Shown here in pieces: positions 30,921-40,878 of a stretch of 64,000 nt of DNA. A model generated the notes under the pieces. The model saw only the letters and a program-made list of their open reading frames with translations, searched no databases and was not told the DNA's origin. The position numbers and the translations under genes are program-made. The stretch covers positions 124,001-188,000 of the forward strand of contig CAKPAG010000001.1 of NCBI GenBank assembly GCA_934132895.1. Direction: 5' to 3'. The stretch is from an uncultured Clostridia bacterium (GTDB lineage Bacteria; Bacillota; Clostridia; TANB77; CAG-465). Each line of letters opens with the position of its first letter. Positions within the stretch are counted from its first letter, which is position 1.

Positions 30921-32397
30921 TTTGTTATTTAAACTTCTATTATTAACACATGCAACTGTTAATAACATTGCTGATACAATTAGAGCTATATAATATACTA
31001 ATATATTATCACTCGTTGGTGGGTTTGTTGTATTTTCATTTTCTACATTTGTATTTGTTGACTCACTTGTATTAGTTCCATTTGAAGCATTAGCTTTTTC
31101 AGCTAGTATATATGTACTAAAGTGATTCGTTTCAAATGTAGCTATGTTATTTTCAACAACAGTTTCATATTCCTCAAGTTTATTTTCACTATTCATATAA
31201 TAAACTGTTATTTCTTTTCCATTTAAAGAGCTATTTACTGGAATTGAAACTTTAAATTTACCATTTTCCAACTTCTCAATAGAAACTCCTTTAGCATCTG
31301 AATATAACTTAATATCATAAGCTTTGTAGTTATCTGTTCCTAATAAATTTTTAATATCATCATTATTTACTATATTTATATTTAATGATGTATCTAACGG
31401 AATTGAAGAATCTTTAGATGTAACAGTTATATCTGTTTTTATATCGCTTGCAAGATATGTTGGTGTAACAAGTTTTGAAGCTCAAGCTTTCATAATATAA
31501 AACATGTATGTTTTTCCTTTTACTTTAACGTTATAATAGTTTCCATCAGTTGATTAAGTTGGTACTAATGGATCTAAGTGATCAGGATCTTGTATACTAG
31601 AAAGTAATCCACCATATGAAACTTCTACTTCACCTTTTTTCCCTAAATATTCATCTATTCTTTTTTGAGCTACTTCAATATATGCCTCTTTATTATCTAA
31701 AGTAGATTCTGGGATATATATTACTCTTTTTAAGTGAATTCCTTGTTGTTCTTTCATTCCATACACATATCCATTATATACAAAAGCCATTGGTCCAAAC
31801 GCATTTTCATACATCATATCTTTTCCTTGTATTCCTGCTCTAATATCTAATAATAGTGAAATGTTTGTCCCATCAGTTAAATTTCTTAAATCTTTAGAAT
31901 ATTTTAATGCTCTTCCAGCAGCCCCCATATTCCATAATTCAGATTTATTACTAGTTAAATAATAATTTATCAACTCTAAATCTTCTATTTTATAATAACT
32001 TTCATAATCATCTGCTTCAAAATTTTTGATTTTACCAATAATAGCTTCAACTGCATTATTTTTAGTTGGTTCTTCATATGTTACATTTATATCGTACTCT
32101 TTAAAAAAATTTTCACCTTGTATTCCAAATTTGCATTTAGTAACATCTTCATCTGTACAATACACATATGCATTATATCCATCTTCATTTAACATTTTAT
32201 TTACTAATGAGCTAAATATTAGTTCTACATCCATAGCTTTAGCAGGTTTTATTCCTTTTAAAGTTACGTTTTTGCCATCTGGCATTATTCTTTTATATAG
32301 ATTTTCTTCATATTCCGTAGCTTTTACATTAGATATACAAAATACTGCTAAACATAAAAATACAAAAGAAAATACTATTTTTTTTAAGTTTTTTCAT
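30918..32397 (-). pseudogene. Sortase-anchored surface protein, decayed by three lesions
   Basis: One protein of about 490 residues can be reconstructed. It starts ATG after AAGGAGGAGTTTT and encodes a signal peptide (KKIVFSFVFLCLAVFCIS...VKA). It ends in a sortase-type tail: NPPTSDN, a 20-residue hydrophobic helix and basic residues. Lesions: an A8 tract at 32372-32379, where seven As would keep the frame; an in-frame TAA at 31554-31556 (likely from CAA); and an in-frame TGA at 31482-31484 (likely from TGG). Coding character persists across all three. No CGG is involved, which distinguishes it from the recoded genes. Middle domain not recognised. Confidence 0.8.
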
Positions 32398-32439
32398 AAA
32401 ACTCCTCCTTAACATTATTATTTACTATTTTTTAAAATT

Positions 32440-32680
32440 CTACACATTTTTTGCTTTTTCAATTATTAAATCAGTAATTTCTTTTAAGTAACAATTATTA
32501 TAATAATGCCTAGTTTGCGGAGATGGTTTAATTAAATCATCTTCTGTTAATTCATCTTTATTATTTAATACTAATCTATTTTCATATTCTTCTATCAATA
32601 CAAGTAATTTATTTCTTTCAATAACTAGTTCTTTTAAGTTTTTATCTAGGACTTTTGTACATCTCCTGGCTTATCATCAT
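32440..32680 (-). pseudogene. Small frame-broken ORF
   Basis: An ATG ATG start lies after GGAGGTGAAAATTTAT. The first frame gives 12 residues and stops. One base further along, a second frame stays open for about 70 codons (VLDKNLKELVIERNK through to a TAG). Removing one A from the AAAA at the junction would give a 79-residue charged protein. No CGG is present, so this is not one of the recoding sites. It fills the spacer between the surface pseudogene and the PLD-like gene. No family recognised. Confidence 0.4.
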
Positions 32681-32721
32681 ATAAATTTTCACCTCCAAGT
32701 CCATAATTTAACCTATACTTT

Positions 32722-34227
32722 TTACATCATACCAAACTTTCTATTTCCAGCTTTGAATTTCTGATTACAAAGTTTGCTCCAAAGTTTATATTCTTGCATA
32801 TCTTGAGGTATAATTTCAATATGATAAGTATCAGAAGAAAGCTTTATTATTCTTGCAATATCATTTTCGCTGTATTTTATATTTTTTATAGCTTTACTTG
32901 TAATCAATAAATATGATTGACCTTTCTTTTGCATTATTTTAGCATCTCTATCAGTATACTTTTCTCCTGTTTTAACATCAATTACTTCAAGTGAAATATC
33001 TCTTACCTTATACATGAAAGAGGCAATTTCTTCATTTTTTCCTTTATCTTGAAGTTCAAAAAATTCAGGTATCATTTTTTGAAGTTGATTTGGAACTTTA
33101 AATTTTTCTAAATCAGCTTCTTTTGATGGACTATTTGAAAGTTCCATTATAACATTTGAAATATTATTTAAATTTAATTTCTTTACTTTTAATATTTCAT
33201 CTTCATTATCAATTTCATTTACTTGTTCAACTTCTGCTTTTTTCTTTTCTTCAGATTTTTTCTTTACATCAGAATCTAATTTAATATCAGCTTTTGAAAA
33301 AAGCATGTCATTTATGTCTAATACACTATCCTCATCAAATTCCATATTTTCTAGTGATTCATCATAAAGCTCATTTTCTTTATCTATTATATCTTCTTCA
33401 TCTTTTATTTCTTCTACGCTTGGAATATTTTCATCTTCACTATATTCTACTTCTATTTCTTCTTTTTTATTTTTATCTTCTTTAACGTTTTTTTCTTCCT
33501 TTTCCTCTTCCTCAGAAATATCTATATCAGCTAAACTTAAATCTATGTCTGATAAATCTACTTTAGGAATCTCTACGTCAGAAACATAGACATCATCTAT
33601 CTCATTTTTAGTCATTTCCTTAACAGGTTCATTTTTAGCTTTTCCAAGCAATTCAGATATACTCTTTACATTTGTATGAGTGTACTGTCTAGTCGAAAAT
33701 ATTTCTTTATTTTCCACTAACTCATTAATTTTAGTTTTATTAAGTTTTACAAAATTTAAATCTTCTAAAGATTTTGTCAATTTCTTTATTATATTTTTAT
33801 ATTCTTTTTTATCATTTTCTTCTTTTAAATTTACTGTTATTTTGTTATATATCGTAATATTATCTTTAATATCACTTTCTGAAAATGAACCTGAAGACAC
33901 ATATATTATAGCTTCATTTGCATATTCAAAAATACATATATTAGAATTAAATTCGATAATATCATTATTTGTGTAATAGTATGCATCTTTTGTGTACCCT
34001 AAAATACTATCTAACATATTTCTTGTTGTATTTTTTTTATTTACCCCTATAGCCATAAATAACTTAATATCTGTATCAATAAATTCTTCTTCAATAAGCC
34101 TAAATCCAGTTTCTTTTAAATCTCCCAAAAGCATAAATACTTTTTTAGGATTTTTCGAAAAACTATCTAAAAAAGATTCCACTAAAGCATTATTATTTTC
34201 ATTTTGTATAAAAAATTCTACTTGCAC
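32722..34227 (-). CDS. Hypothetical protein with acidic linker, possible PLD-like N-terminus
   Basis: 501 residues. Residues 1-150 look like a phospholipase-D-superfamily fold (alternating strands; IYVSSGSFSESDIKDN resembles the Ser-Gly-N part of a second HKD motif), but no HxK is seen, so catalysis is doubtful. Residues 200-345 are a very acidic Glu/Asp/Lys-rich linker with short DLS/DID repeats. The C-terminal 140 residues are globular and end at KFGMM. No signal peptide. Function unknown. Confidence 0.6.
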   Translation of the reverse strand: MQVEFFIQNENNNALVESFLDSFSKNPKKVFMLLGDLKETGFRLIEEEFIDTDIKLFMAIGVNKKNTTRNMLDSILGYTKDAYYYTNNDIIEFNSNICIFEYANEAIIYVSSGSFSESDIKDNITIYNKITVNLKEENDKKEYKNIIKKLTKSLEDLNFVKLNKTKINELVENKEIFSTRQYTHTNVKSISELLGKAKNEPVKEMTKNEIDDVYVSDVEIPKVDLSDIDLSLADIDISEEEEKEEKNVKEDKNKKEEIEVEYSEDENIPSVEEIKDEEDIIDKENELYDESLENMEFDEDSVLDINDMLFSKADIKLDSDVKKKSEEKKKAEVEQVNEIDNEDEILKVKKLNLNNISNVIMELSNSPSKEADLEKFKVPNQLQKMIPEFFELQDKGKNEEIASFMYKVRDISLEVIDVKTGEKYTDRDAKIMQKKGQSYLLITSKAIKNIKYSENDIARIIKLSSDTYHIEIIPQDMQEYKLWSKLCNQKFKAGNRKFGMM

Positions 34228-34329
34228 TTATACAACCTCCTAAGTATCACATAAATACCCTTACATATATATGATATACTAAACTTAAAAAAAAGTAAAT
34301 AACAAAAAAGAAAATCATGAAAAATATAT

Positions 34330-34369
34330 CAAAAAAGCAGTACAAAACTGCACTGCTTTTAATTTTTTT
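34330..34369 (-). terminator. Terminator directly after the shifted-frame stop
   Basis: AAAAGCAGTGCAG and CTGCTTTTTT arms form a stem on the minus strand, ending in T-run. It begins two bases after the stop codon reached only through the +1 shift (34371), while the zero-frame stop is 140 bases earlier. This spacing supports the shifted frame as the real gene end. Confidence 0.9.
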
Positions 34370-34370
34370 A

Positions 34371-35382
34371 TTAATTGTTTGAAATTATTATAGTACCAGC
34401 ATCAATTCTATCAACAACACTTTTTATAGCTGCTGTCAGTGGATCTGTTACACCATCTGCTATATATGCTCTGATATCAGCTTCTGTCAAAGTAGAACTT
34501 TTAATACTAATTGTAGCTGCTCCGCTGCATTCCTATATTATCCTGCATCCAAGCATTTGCTAATTTATCTACGTTATCTAAAGCTTTACAATTTTCAAAA
34601 GTTAGTGATTTAACCCCTGAAAAAGCACTCAAGCCAATAGTATCAATATTTGCAGGTATTGTTAAATTTTCTAGCTTGTTACAGTTATAAAATGCACAGC
34701 TACCAATTATTGTAACTGAATTTGGAATATTTATACTAGTAATTTTATCATTTCTCCAAAATGCCATACTACCAATTTTTGTTAAAGAATTTGGCAAAGA
34801 TACGCTTTCTACATCTTTAAATAGAGTTTTAGAATCAGGACCTACAGAACTTCCTACACCTTCTATTGCAGTTACACCTTCTGCTACTTTTACATTTTTA
34901 TCTGTACCTGTATATTGACCTGATAATGTTTTACCATCAGCAGATATAGTTACTCCATCTATTGTTTTTCCTTTATCTTCTGCTTTTCCTATTACATAAG
35001 CACCATCTGTTATTCCTACTTCTTCTGCCCACTCTTTTTCTTTAGCTGAAAGTCCATCATTATAATAAAGTACGCAATTATCTACTCTTAGTTTTGTATT
35101 ATATTTTTGAGCTGATGATAGATTAGTTATTGTTATTTCTGAGCCATCTTTATTATTGTAACTTGCTCCCTTATTTTCTGCATAATTACTTGATTTTACT
35201 AATTCTAATTCTTCTTGAATTGATTTTAAATCATTTTGAAATTTTGCTTTATTGGCATTTTCAATTGGGTTATTATTTGCAATAGATAGTATTACTGCTA
35301 CTGCTAAGATTATAATAACTATTATTGTTATTACAAGTACGATTAGCGATATTCCGCTTTTTTTTGAACTTTTAGTCCTCAT
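34371..35382 (-). CDS. Prepilin-like protein with BspA-type leucine-rich repeats, +1 frameshift at CGG
   Basis: 336 residues after recoding. Prepilin-type N-terminus KKSGISLIVLVITIIVIIIL, then a helical stalk and a leucine-rich region of the BspA/LRR_5 kind near residues 205-275 (SLPNSLTKIGSMAF, then NIPNSVTIIGSCAF). Zero-frame translation ends five codons after ATG CAG CGG. Skipping the C continues 50 codons (GAATISIKSSTLTEADIRAY) to TAA at 34371, immediately before a terminator. Start has AGGAGGAGATAAAAA. Third prepilin-like gene in the window, and all three carry a CGG shift. Confidence 0.8.
34522..34524 (-). other. CGG +1 recoding site in the prepilin/LRR gene
   Basis: Minus-strand context ATG CAG CGG AGC AGC TAC. 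The zero frame stops at TAG after AAT. Skipping the C gives CAG GGA GCA GCT ACA and an open frame that ends two bases before a terminator. Confidence 0.85.
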
Positions 35383-35518
35383 TTTTTATCTCCTCCTATA
35401 ATTTAAAGTAAAATAGTATATTATATTACTATTTACTCTTAAATTATATTACGAAGGAATTTAATTTTAAAGCTTTTTTAAGTCACTTACTTACAACAAG
35501 TTTACTATAAATTTTCTA

Positions 35519-36907
35519 TTACATTGTAAGTGTTCCACCTTCTGTCTTTAATATAAGTAATATTTTTTCTTCTTCACCTGTTTTGGCATTAACATAGATT
35601 AAAAATTCTCTTTCATCTATTTTTCCTTTAAATTCATAAGTTAACACTTCACTCTTAGACTCTGTTGGAATAATAGCTACACCTTCACTTAAAATATTTA
35701 AGTTTTTATTAATGACTTTTCTTGCTTTTTCAATACTAATTGTAGGAGTTATATCATCTCTTGTTGTATGATTAAATATATACCCCTGTGCTTCTACTGA
35801 ACATATTTCACCTGTATCAAGTGCTACTTTAACTTTCACTAAATCTGGATATAAAACTACATTATCTTGAAGCGCTGCATAGTTAATTATAGCAAAATTT
35901 TCTGTTTTTAAGTAATAGTTTTCTTTTACATTATCTATTCCAATGCTACTTAAAAACTCTAAACCTTTACTTTCTGCCTCTTCCATAGATATTTTTTCTT
36001 CTTCTACTTTTCTATCACTAATCATAAGATAAAGTTTTCCGTCTTTTTTTGTAATACTTATATTTTTTATATCAGGTTCATTTTTTAATTTTAATTTAAA
36101 GTTATATAAATCTATTGTACCGCTTGAATCTTCTAACTCTTCTAACGTTTCAATATTTTCCTCTTTAAATATCTTTATTATATTTTCTTTAGCTTGATCC
36201 TTTGTAACTTCATTATTTGACAAAGATTTAGGTTGCATGTTAAGTAAATGATCTGAAAATGCTCCATCATAAATCAAGCCTTCGTATTCTTGAAAGTTTT
36301 TCCCTATTTTTTCTATATTAGAAACAGTTGTCACTTCTTCACTCTGAGATAATTTTTCATCACTTACTTTTTTTAATTCATCCCATCTAATTCTACCATC
36401 ATTTAAATCGTTATATATATCTGTCATTATACTCCCTAAATCTTGTGAACTTTTATATAGTTTAGCTATAGTAGCATACTCTTCATCATTTAGTTTCTCA
36501 TTTTGAGTAGTCTTTTTTAAAAGTGAATATGAATAATCACTTACTTGACTTAAATATTTAGATGCTTTTGACATAGAATTTTGTGTAGAAGGTAGTTCTT
36601 CTAAATTTTCTTTAGCTAAATTTGACTGCTTCCATATACTTGCAAGTGTTGTAGATGTCATTTTTGGAGTATTAGTTATTTGCAACTTAGCAAGTTCTGA
36701 TTCCACATTTGATATATATCCAACCATCTCATACATTGCCCTGTTATATTCATCTTCTGAGGCTTGTTTTTGTCTTTTAAAATTATTCGTCATTTCTACA
36801 CCAAAAATGCTAAGTGCACCAAACACCATAAATACGCCAACGCCTAATGCTTTTTTGTTTATTTTTTGTTTTAATTCATTTACTTTCTTTTCAAATTTTT
36901 CTATCAT
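35519..36907 (-). CDS. ypeB: Germination protein YpeB
   Basis: 462 residues, N-terminal membrane anchor (ALGVGVFMVFGALSIFGVEM) and a long helical region followed by C-terminal PepSY-like repeats (AKVALDTGEICSVEAQGYIF, YVNAKTGEEEKILLIL). YpeB is needed for localisation and activity of the spore cortex hydrolase SleB. It sits 11 bases downstream of sleB, the usual operon, and shows the host forms endospores. Confidence 0.93.
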   Translation of the reverse strand: MIEKFEKKVNELKQKINKKALGVGVFMVFGALSIFGVEMTNNFKRQKQASEDEYNRAMYEMVGYISNVESELAKLQITNTPKMTSTTLASIWKQSNLAKENLEELPSTQNSMSKASKYLSQVSDYSYSLLKKTTQNEKLNDEEYATIAKLYKSSQDLGSIMTDIYNDLNDGRIRWDELKKVSDEKLSQSEEVTTVSNIEKIGKNFQEYEGLIYDGAFSDHLLNMQPKSLSNNEVTKDQAKENIIKIFKEENIETLEELEDSSGTIDLYNFKLKLKNEPDIKNISITKKDGKLYLMISDRKVEEEKISMEEAESKGLEFLSSIGIDNVKENYYLKTENFAIINYAALQDNVVLYPDLVKVKVALDTGEICSVEAQGYIFNHTTRDDITPTISIEKARKVINKNLNILSEGVAIIPTESKSEVLTYEFKGKIDEREFLIYVNAKTGEEEKILLILKTEGGTLTM

Positions 36908-36918
36908 TTTACTTCACC

Positions 36919-37461
36919 TTAGTTACTTTTTGCAAATACATGCTTTCCTATTGTTTTTACTGTTTTAAGTGAGAATAACCACTTACTTTTAGTTGTTTTG
37001 GGATTGTAGAAAAAAAGAGCTCCGTTACTTGGGTCAGCCCCATTTATTGCCTCTTCTGCAGCCTTATACACAGTAGACTCTTTATCTATTTTTTTGTTGA
37101 ATTGTCCGTCTGTTACACAAGAAAACTGACCTTTTTGATATATTACTGCAGATATCGTATTTGGAAATTCTGAACTTTTTACTCTATTTAATACAACAGC
37201 TCCAACTGCAACTTGCCCTTCGTATGGTTCACCTCGTGCTTCTCCATTTATAAGTCTGGCAAGAAGCCCTGTCATATCTGCACTAGAAGCTTTATCGGTC
37301 GATGTCGAACTTGACGCAGTAGCCGCTATAATTTTACTTTGTATGTTTTTTAATATTTCTTTTATTCCAATGTTATAATTTATTGATACATATAACATAA
37401 TAATTAGAATAAAACAAAAAAAAGAACATAGTATATTTTTTTTTAATTTTGCTTTTAACAT
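36919..37461 (-). CDS. sleB: Spore cortex-lytic enzyme SleB-like cell wall hydrolase
   Basis: 181 residues from the ATG preceded by GGGAGGAAAT. An N-terminal membrane segment is followed by a Hydrolase_2 domain: LINGEARGEPYEGQVAVGAV with the catalytic glutamate, then GQFSCVTDGQF and GALFFYNP. It is a lytic transglycosylase of cortex peptidoglycan. It lacks the N-terminal peptidoglycan-binding repeat of Bacillus SleB, so it is a short form. Partner ypeB follows. Confidence 0.92.
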   Translation of the reverse strand: MLKAKLKKNILCSFFCFILIIMLYVSINYNIGIKEILKNIQSKIIAATASSSTSTDKASSADMTGLLARLINGEARGEPYEGQVAVGAVVLNRVKSSEFPNTISAVIYQKGQFSCVTDGQFNKKIDKESTVYKAAEEAINGADPSNGALFFYNPKTTKSKWLFSLKTVKTIGKHVFAKSN

Positions 37462-37528
37462 ATTTCCTCCCGTATTTTTTACTAGTATTTTTTGCAAAAT
37501 TTAAATTATTATACCTATGTTCAAAATT

Positions 37529-37780
37529 CTAAAAAATGTAATGAAGAATTACTAAAACTATTACTCCAGGAAGTCCTAAAAAGCCTGCTACGGCTGCAGT
37601 GACAAAATTAAATGGAATCGAAAGACCAATTGAAACTCCAAATACATTAACAAGTAAAATCATAACAAGCCCTAAAATTACATTAAAAATTAGTTTAAAT
37701 ATTTTTTTTAATGGCCACGCCAAAAATTTTGCAACTATAATCATAGCAATTACCACAAGTATAAATAACACATACTCCAT
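37529..37780 (-). CDS. Pro-sigma-K processing inhibitor BofA-like protein
   Basis: 83 residues, two to three hydrophobic helices, starting at ATG after GGGAGGAAAAGAT. The segment NVFGVSIGLSIPFNFVTA followed by GFLGLPGVIVLVIL matches the BofA family, which holds SpoIVFB in check until late sporulation. Located next to sleB-ypeB, consistent with a sporulation cluster. Confidence 0.85.
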   Translation of the reverse strand: MEYVLFILVVIAMIIVAKFLAWPLKKIFKLIFNVILGLVMILLVNVFGVSIGLSIPFNFVTAAVAGFLGLPGVIVLVILHYIF

Positions 37781-37965
37781 ATCTTTTCCTCCCACATACA
37801 TTATATATTTATATTATACTTGTCTTACTTTTTTTTATGAATGCTATATTTTAAAAATATTCTGATTAGAAAAATATTTTTAATTTTATGTAATAATTAC
37901 AACATATAATTCATATAATGTAATAACAGAAATTATTAAAAATACTTTTGATTGGAGGTATTAAT

Positions 37966-38310
37966 ATGTTGCATCTTTATTATGATTCAATTATCTACAT
38001 TGGTGAAGAAATGTGGATCGGCAAAAAGGGATATCTGTATGATTTTGGATATAATGAAACTGTAGCTTTAAGCGGATGTATGAATTATTCATATATTGCA
38101 GATAAAGTTTTGGCTTTTAAAAAGGATTCAAAAGTATTTGTATACTCTACTAAAATGCTAAATAAAGATGGTTTTAAATATCCTGAGAGGTTGCTTGAAT
38201 TTACGGCATACTCAAACGTTGCATACGGAAAAATTATATGCGAATACAACACATATTTAATTGATGGTAATTGCCAAATCAAATATTCAAGTAGACCGCA
38301 TATCTCCTAA
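37966..38310 (+). CDS. Hypothetical protein, 114 residues
   Basis: Starts at ATG after TTGGAGGTATTAAT. The product is soluble and rich in Tyr and strand-forming residues, starting LHLYYDSIIYIGEEMWIG. No family recognised. It is transcribed alone on the plus strand among minus-strand genes and is followed by a strong bidirectional terminator. Confidence 0.6.
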   Translation: MLHLYYDSIIYIGEEMWIGKKGYLYDFGYNETVALSGCMNYSYIADKVLAFKKDSKVFVYSTKMLNKDGFKYPERLLEFTAYSNVAYGKIICEYNTYLIDGNCQIKYSSRPHIS

Positions 38311-38315
38311 ATCTC

Positions 38316-38362
38316 GAAAAAGAAAGATTATACTTAGAATTTTGTATAATCTTTCTTTTTAT
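38316..38362. terminator. Bidirectional terminator
   Basis: AAAAGAAAGATTATAC and GTATAATCTTTCTTTT make a 16-pair perfect stem flanked by A and T runs. It separates the converging hypothetical gene and the DUF4190 gene. Confidence 0.92.
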
Positions 38363-38374
38363 TTGTTCTATTAT

Positions 38375-38653
38375 CTACATGACAGCATTATTAAGTATTA
38401 TAACTATAATCATGCTTATATATATGAATGCAAAAATTGATAAACCAATAATACCAAGTATCATACCAGTCTTTGCAAGTTTACTGCCAGTTCTTTTTAA
38501 AGCTTTTACTCCAAATATAACTGCAAGCACTCCTGATGGAAGTGTAATATACCAAAATAGTGCTGTAAGAATAGATATAATTCCAAGTACAAATGATGCT
38601 ATATGCATTCCAGAATTTTTTAACTTAATTTCTTCTTTTTTATTATTTTCCAT
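38375..38653 (-). CDS. DUF4190-type small membrane protein
   Basis: 92 residues with two hydrophobic helices separated by a short basic loop: IASFVLGIISILTALFWYI, then AVIFGVKALKRTGSKLAKTG and GMILGIIGLSIF, the DUF4190 pattern. Lies 13 bases downstream of the beta-propeller gene and probably shares its transcript. Confidence 0.8.
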   Translation of the reverse strand: MENNKKEEIKLKNSGMHIASFVLGIISILTALFWYITLPSGVLAVIFGVKALKRTGSKLAKTGMILGIIGLSIFAFIYISMIIVIILNNAVM

Positions 38654-38666
38654 ATAAACTCTCCCC

Positions 38667-40667
38667 CTACTTTATTTTTAAATCAGCAATCTGTTTTAAA
38701 TCTTTTAATTCATTTACTTTAATTTCATTTTCTGAAACAGTATATAACTTATCTTCTATATACATTCCTCTTAATAGCTTTGATGTATTTGAATAGCTAT
38801 ACATATATCCACTATTTTTTTCTTCATGAGTTATTACTCCTTTTAATTTAAAACCATTTTCTACTGATATATCATATACCATATATCCTTCAGCAATTCT
38901 TTTTTTATTGTAATTTTTATATGAATCTATTAATGATGAATATGTTTCTGAACTATCATTTATCTCAAAATCTTCGTTATAATTATTTACAGGAATTGCT
39001 ATTAAAGATTTTTCTTTTGAGAAAAGTAACGCCTTAGGATTAGTAAGTATAGCTGATGTTGTTCTTCTGTCACCTATTACAGTAGAAGAAATTTGTTTTG
39101 GATTATTTACATCTGAAATATCAAAAAGTGCCATTTTCATTCCAATAATTTGAGCTCTTGTAGATATTACCTTTCCTTGAGAATTTCTATTTACTGTTTC
39201 TTTTGTTTCCATACCAATACCTATCAAATGGTTTTCATCATAAGGATGCAAATATGTACTATACCCTGGTATTTTTAATTTACCCAAAACTTTAGGAGAT
39301 GTTTCGTCTTTTAAATCAACTACAAATAGCGGATCTACTGTTTTATATGTAACAAAATATACTTTATCTCCTATAAATCTAGAAGAGTACATTTTTTCAC
39401 CTTTTGCAACTTTTTCAGATGTTCCGATTAATTTTAAATTTTCATCAAATATTTCAATTTTCGAACCATCGTCGTTATAAAGGGCTACTCTTAAATGTGA
39501 ATTTTTTTCATCAAATGAATACTGATTTATTACTCTTCCTTCTGTTTTTACATTTCCGTAATATTTCAGCTTTCCAGCTTCTTGTATGTCAAATTTATGT
39601 ATTTCAGTTTTAATACCTCTGTCATAATCTAAATTTTCATACCAATCAAAAACTCCAAATACCCCTTTTAGAGTAAATAATTTAATTAAAGGAATTTTCT
39701 CTTCATCATAAGTATCATTTGCAAGATAAATACTTTTTTCTGATACATAAGCACTTGATATATCAATTAAATATGAATCTATAGTTATATCTTTTTCGGT
39801 ATTTTCTAAATCCACTTTTGATATTAATGTTTGTTTATCTCTTTTAACATTGTCTAGATATTTAATATCTTCTAGAGGTATCTCTTTTTTTGTATTATCT
39901 TCAATATAATATGTAACTATTTTTTCATCATTATTTATCTCTTCTTTTCTTAAACTTCCTGAAGATATAACATAAAGATTATTTTCTATACATCTTGAAG
40001 TATAATATTCTTCAAATAGTTCATACTCTTTTAGCTTTTTAGGATTGCTTTTTTCTTTTATATCATATACTCTAACTATTGTGTTATTTTTATACCCATA
40101 TTCGCTATCACTAATTGATGAAATTACAATTAGTTTATCATTGTATAGCATTAAATCTTGCGGATAAGAATCATCATTTTCTACTATTTTCTTTTCTATT
40201 TTTATATTTTGAGGATCTTTTACATTAGTAATTACTACACTATTTTCTGAAATAGAATATATATAATCTCCGTCTGTTTTAGTTATATCTGCTTCGTCCA
40301 CATTTTCAACTTGTATGTTAGTTTTAGAATAATCTTTCTTTGTACTAATGCTATTAGTAGCAGTACTACTTATATCACTAATAGTAGTACTAAAAGAATG
40401 AGAGCCTGTAGTTGAATTAGTTTCATAGCCATCATAATATACCGATCTATTTAAATATTCTAACATACTAAATGGAAGTGTTGATAACCTAATAAATATA
40501 TTATCTAGATCTCTATCTCCTTCATATATTTTCATAAGTTCTTTTTCTGATTTTATACTCTTTAATTCTTTAGAATGTGGTACTAGAATAACAAAACTAC
40601 ATATACCTACAATTAAAAGTATAATAAAAATAAACAGCCATATAATTGATCTTTTTCTTTTTTTCAT
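38667..40667 (-). CDS. Membrane-anchored C-terminal beta-propeller protein
   Basis: 666 residues from the ATG preceded by GGAGGAAAAATAT. An N-terminal membrane anchor (IIWLFIFIILLIVGICSFVI) is followed by a large extracellular domain with repeated blade-like segments such as VENVDEADITKTDGDYIYSI, SFDEKNSHLRVALYN and GYSTYLHPYDENHLIGIGME. These match the secreted beta-propeller family (COG4880) found in Firmicutes. Function not established. Confidence 0.85.
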   Translation of the reverse strand: MKKRKRSIIWLFIFIILLIVGICSFVILVPHSKELKSIKSEKELMKIYEGDRDLDNIFIRLSTLPFSMLEYLNRSVYYDGYETNSTTGSHSFSTTISDISSTATNSISTKKDYSKTNIQVENVDEADITKTDGDYIYSISENSVVITNVKDPQNIKIEKKIVENDDSYPQDLMLYNDKLIVISSISDSEYGYKNNTIVRVYDIKEKSNPKKLKEYELFEEYYTSRCIENNLYVISSGSLRKEEINNDEKIVTYYIEDNTKKEIPLEDIKYLDNVKRDKQTLISKVDLENTEKDITIDSYLIDISSAYVSEKSIYLANDTYDEEKIPLIKLFTLKGVFGVFDWYENLDYDRGIKTEIHKFDIQEAGKLKYYGNVKTEGRVINQYSFDEKNSHLRVALYNDDGSKIEIFDENLKLIGTSEKVAKGEKMYSSRFIGDKVYFVTYKTVDPLFVVDLKDETSPKVLGKLKIPGYSTYLHPYDENHLIGIGMETKETVNRNSQGKVISTRAQIIGMKMALFDISDVNNPKQISSTVIGDRRTTSAILTNPKALLFSKEKSLIAIPVNNYNEDFEINDSSETYSSLIDSYKNYNKKRIAEGYMVYDISVENGFKLKGVITHEEKNSGYMYSYSNTSKLLRGMYIEDKLYTVSENEIKVNELKDLKQIADLKIK

Positions 40668-40749
40668 ATATTTTTCCTCCACTCTTATACATTTATATGA
40701 TAACGCATTTTTTAAAAATATGCAATAAATTACTAAAATAAAATCTAGA

Positions 40750-40791
40750 TCATTGAATATTTTTTACGTTTTGGGCGTAAATATTCAATGA
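40750..40791. terminator. Long hairpin between the beta-propeller gene and the rseP operon
   Basis: TCATTGAATATT plus TTTTACG pairs with CGTAAATATTCAATGA around a TTTTGGG loop. It lies upstream of the beta-propeller gene and after the rseP terminator, so it may be a second terminator or a leader structure. Confidence 0.6.
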
Positions 40792-40819
40792 CATTATTTT
40801 AACTTAACAATTTTATATC

Positions 40820-40868
40820 GAAAAAATATAGAAAGAAAATAGCTTAGTACTATATCTTTCTATATTTT
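40820..40868 (-). terminator. Terminator of the frr-cdsA-rseP operon
   Basis: On the minus strand AATATAGAAAGATA pairs with TTTTCTTTCTATATT and is followed by TTTTTTC. It lies just after the rseP stop. Confidence 0.8.
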
Positions 40869-40878
40869 AATATTATTG

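Noticed and set aside
31482..31556. In-frame TGA and TAA in the surface protein gene as selenocysteine or stop-codon recoding
   Set aside because: Two different stop codons 24 codons apart plus a frame-breaking A8 tract in the signal peptide fit plain decay better; I see no strong hairpin after the TGA and no CGG.
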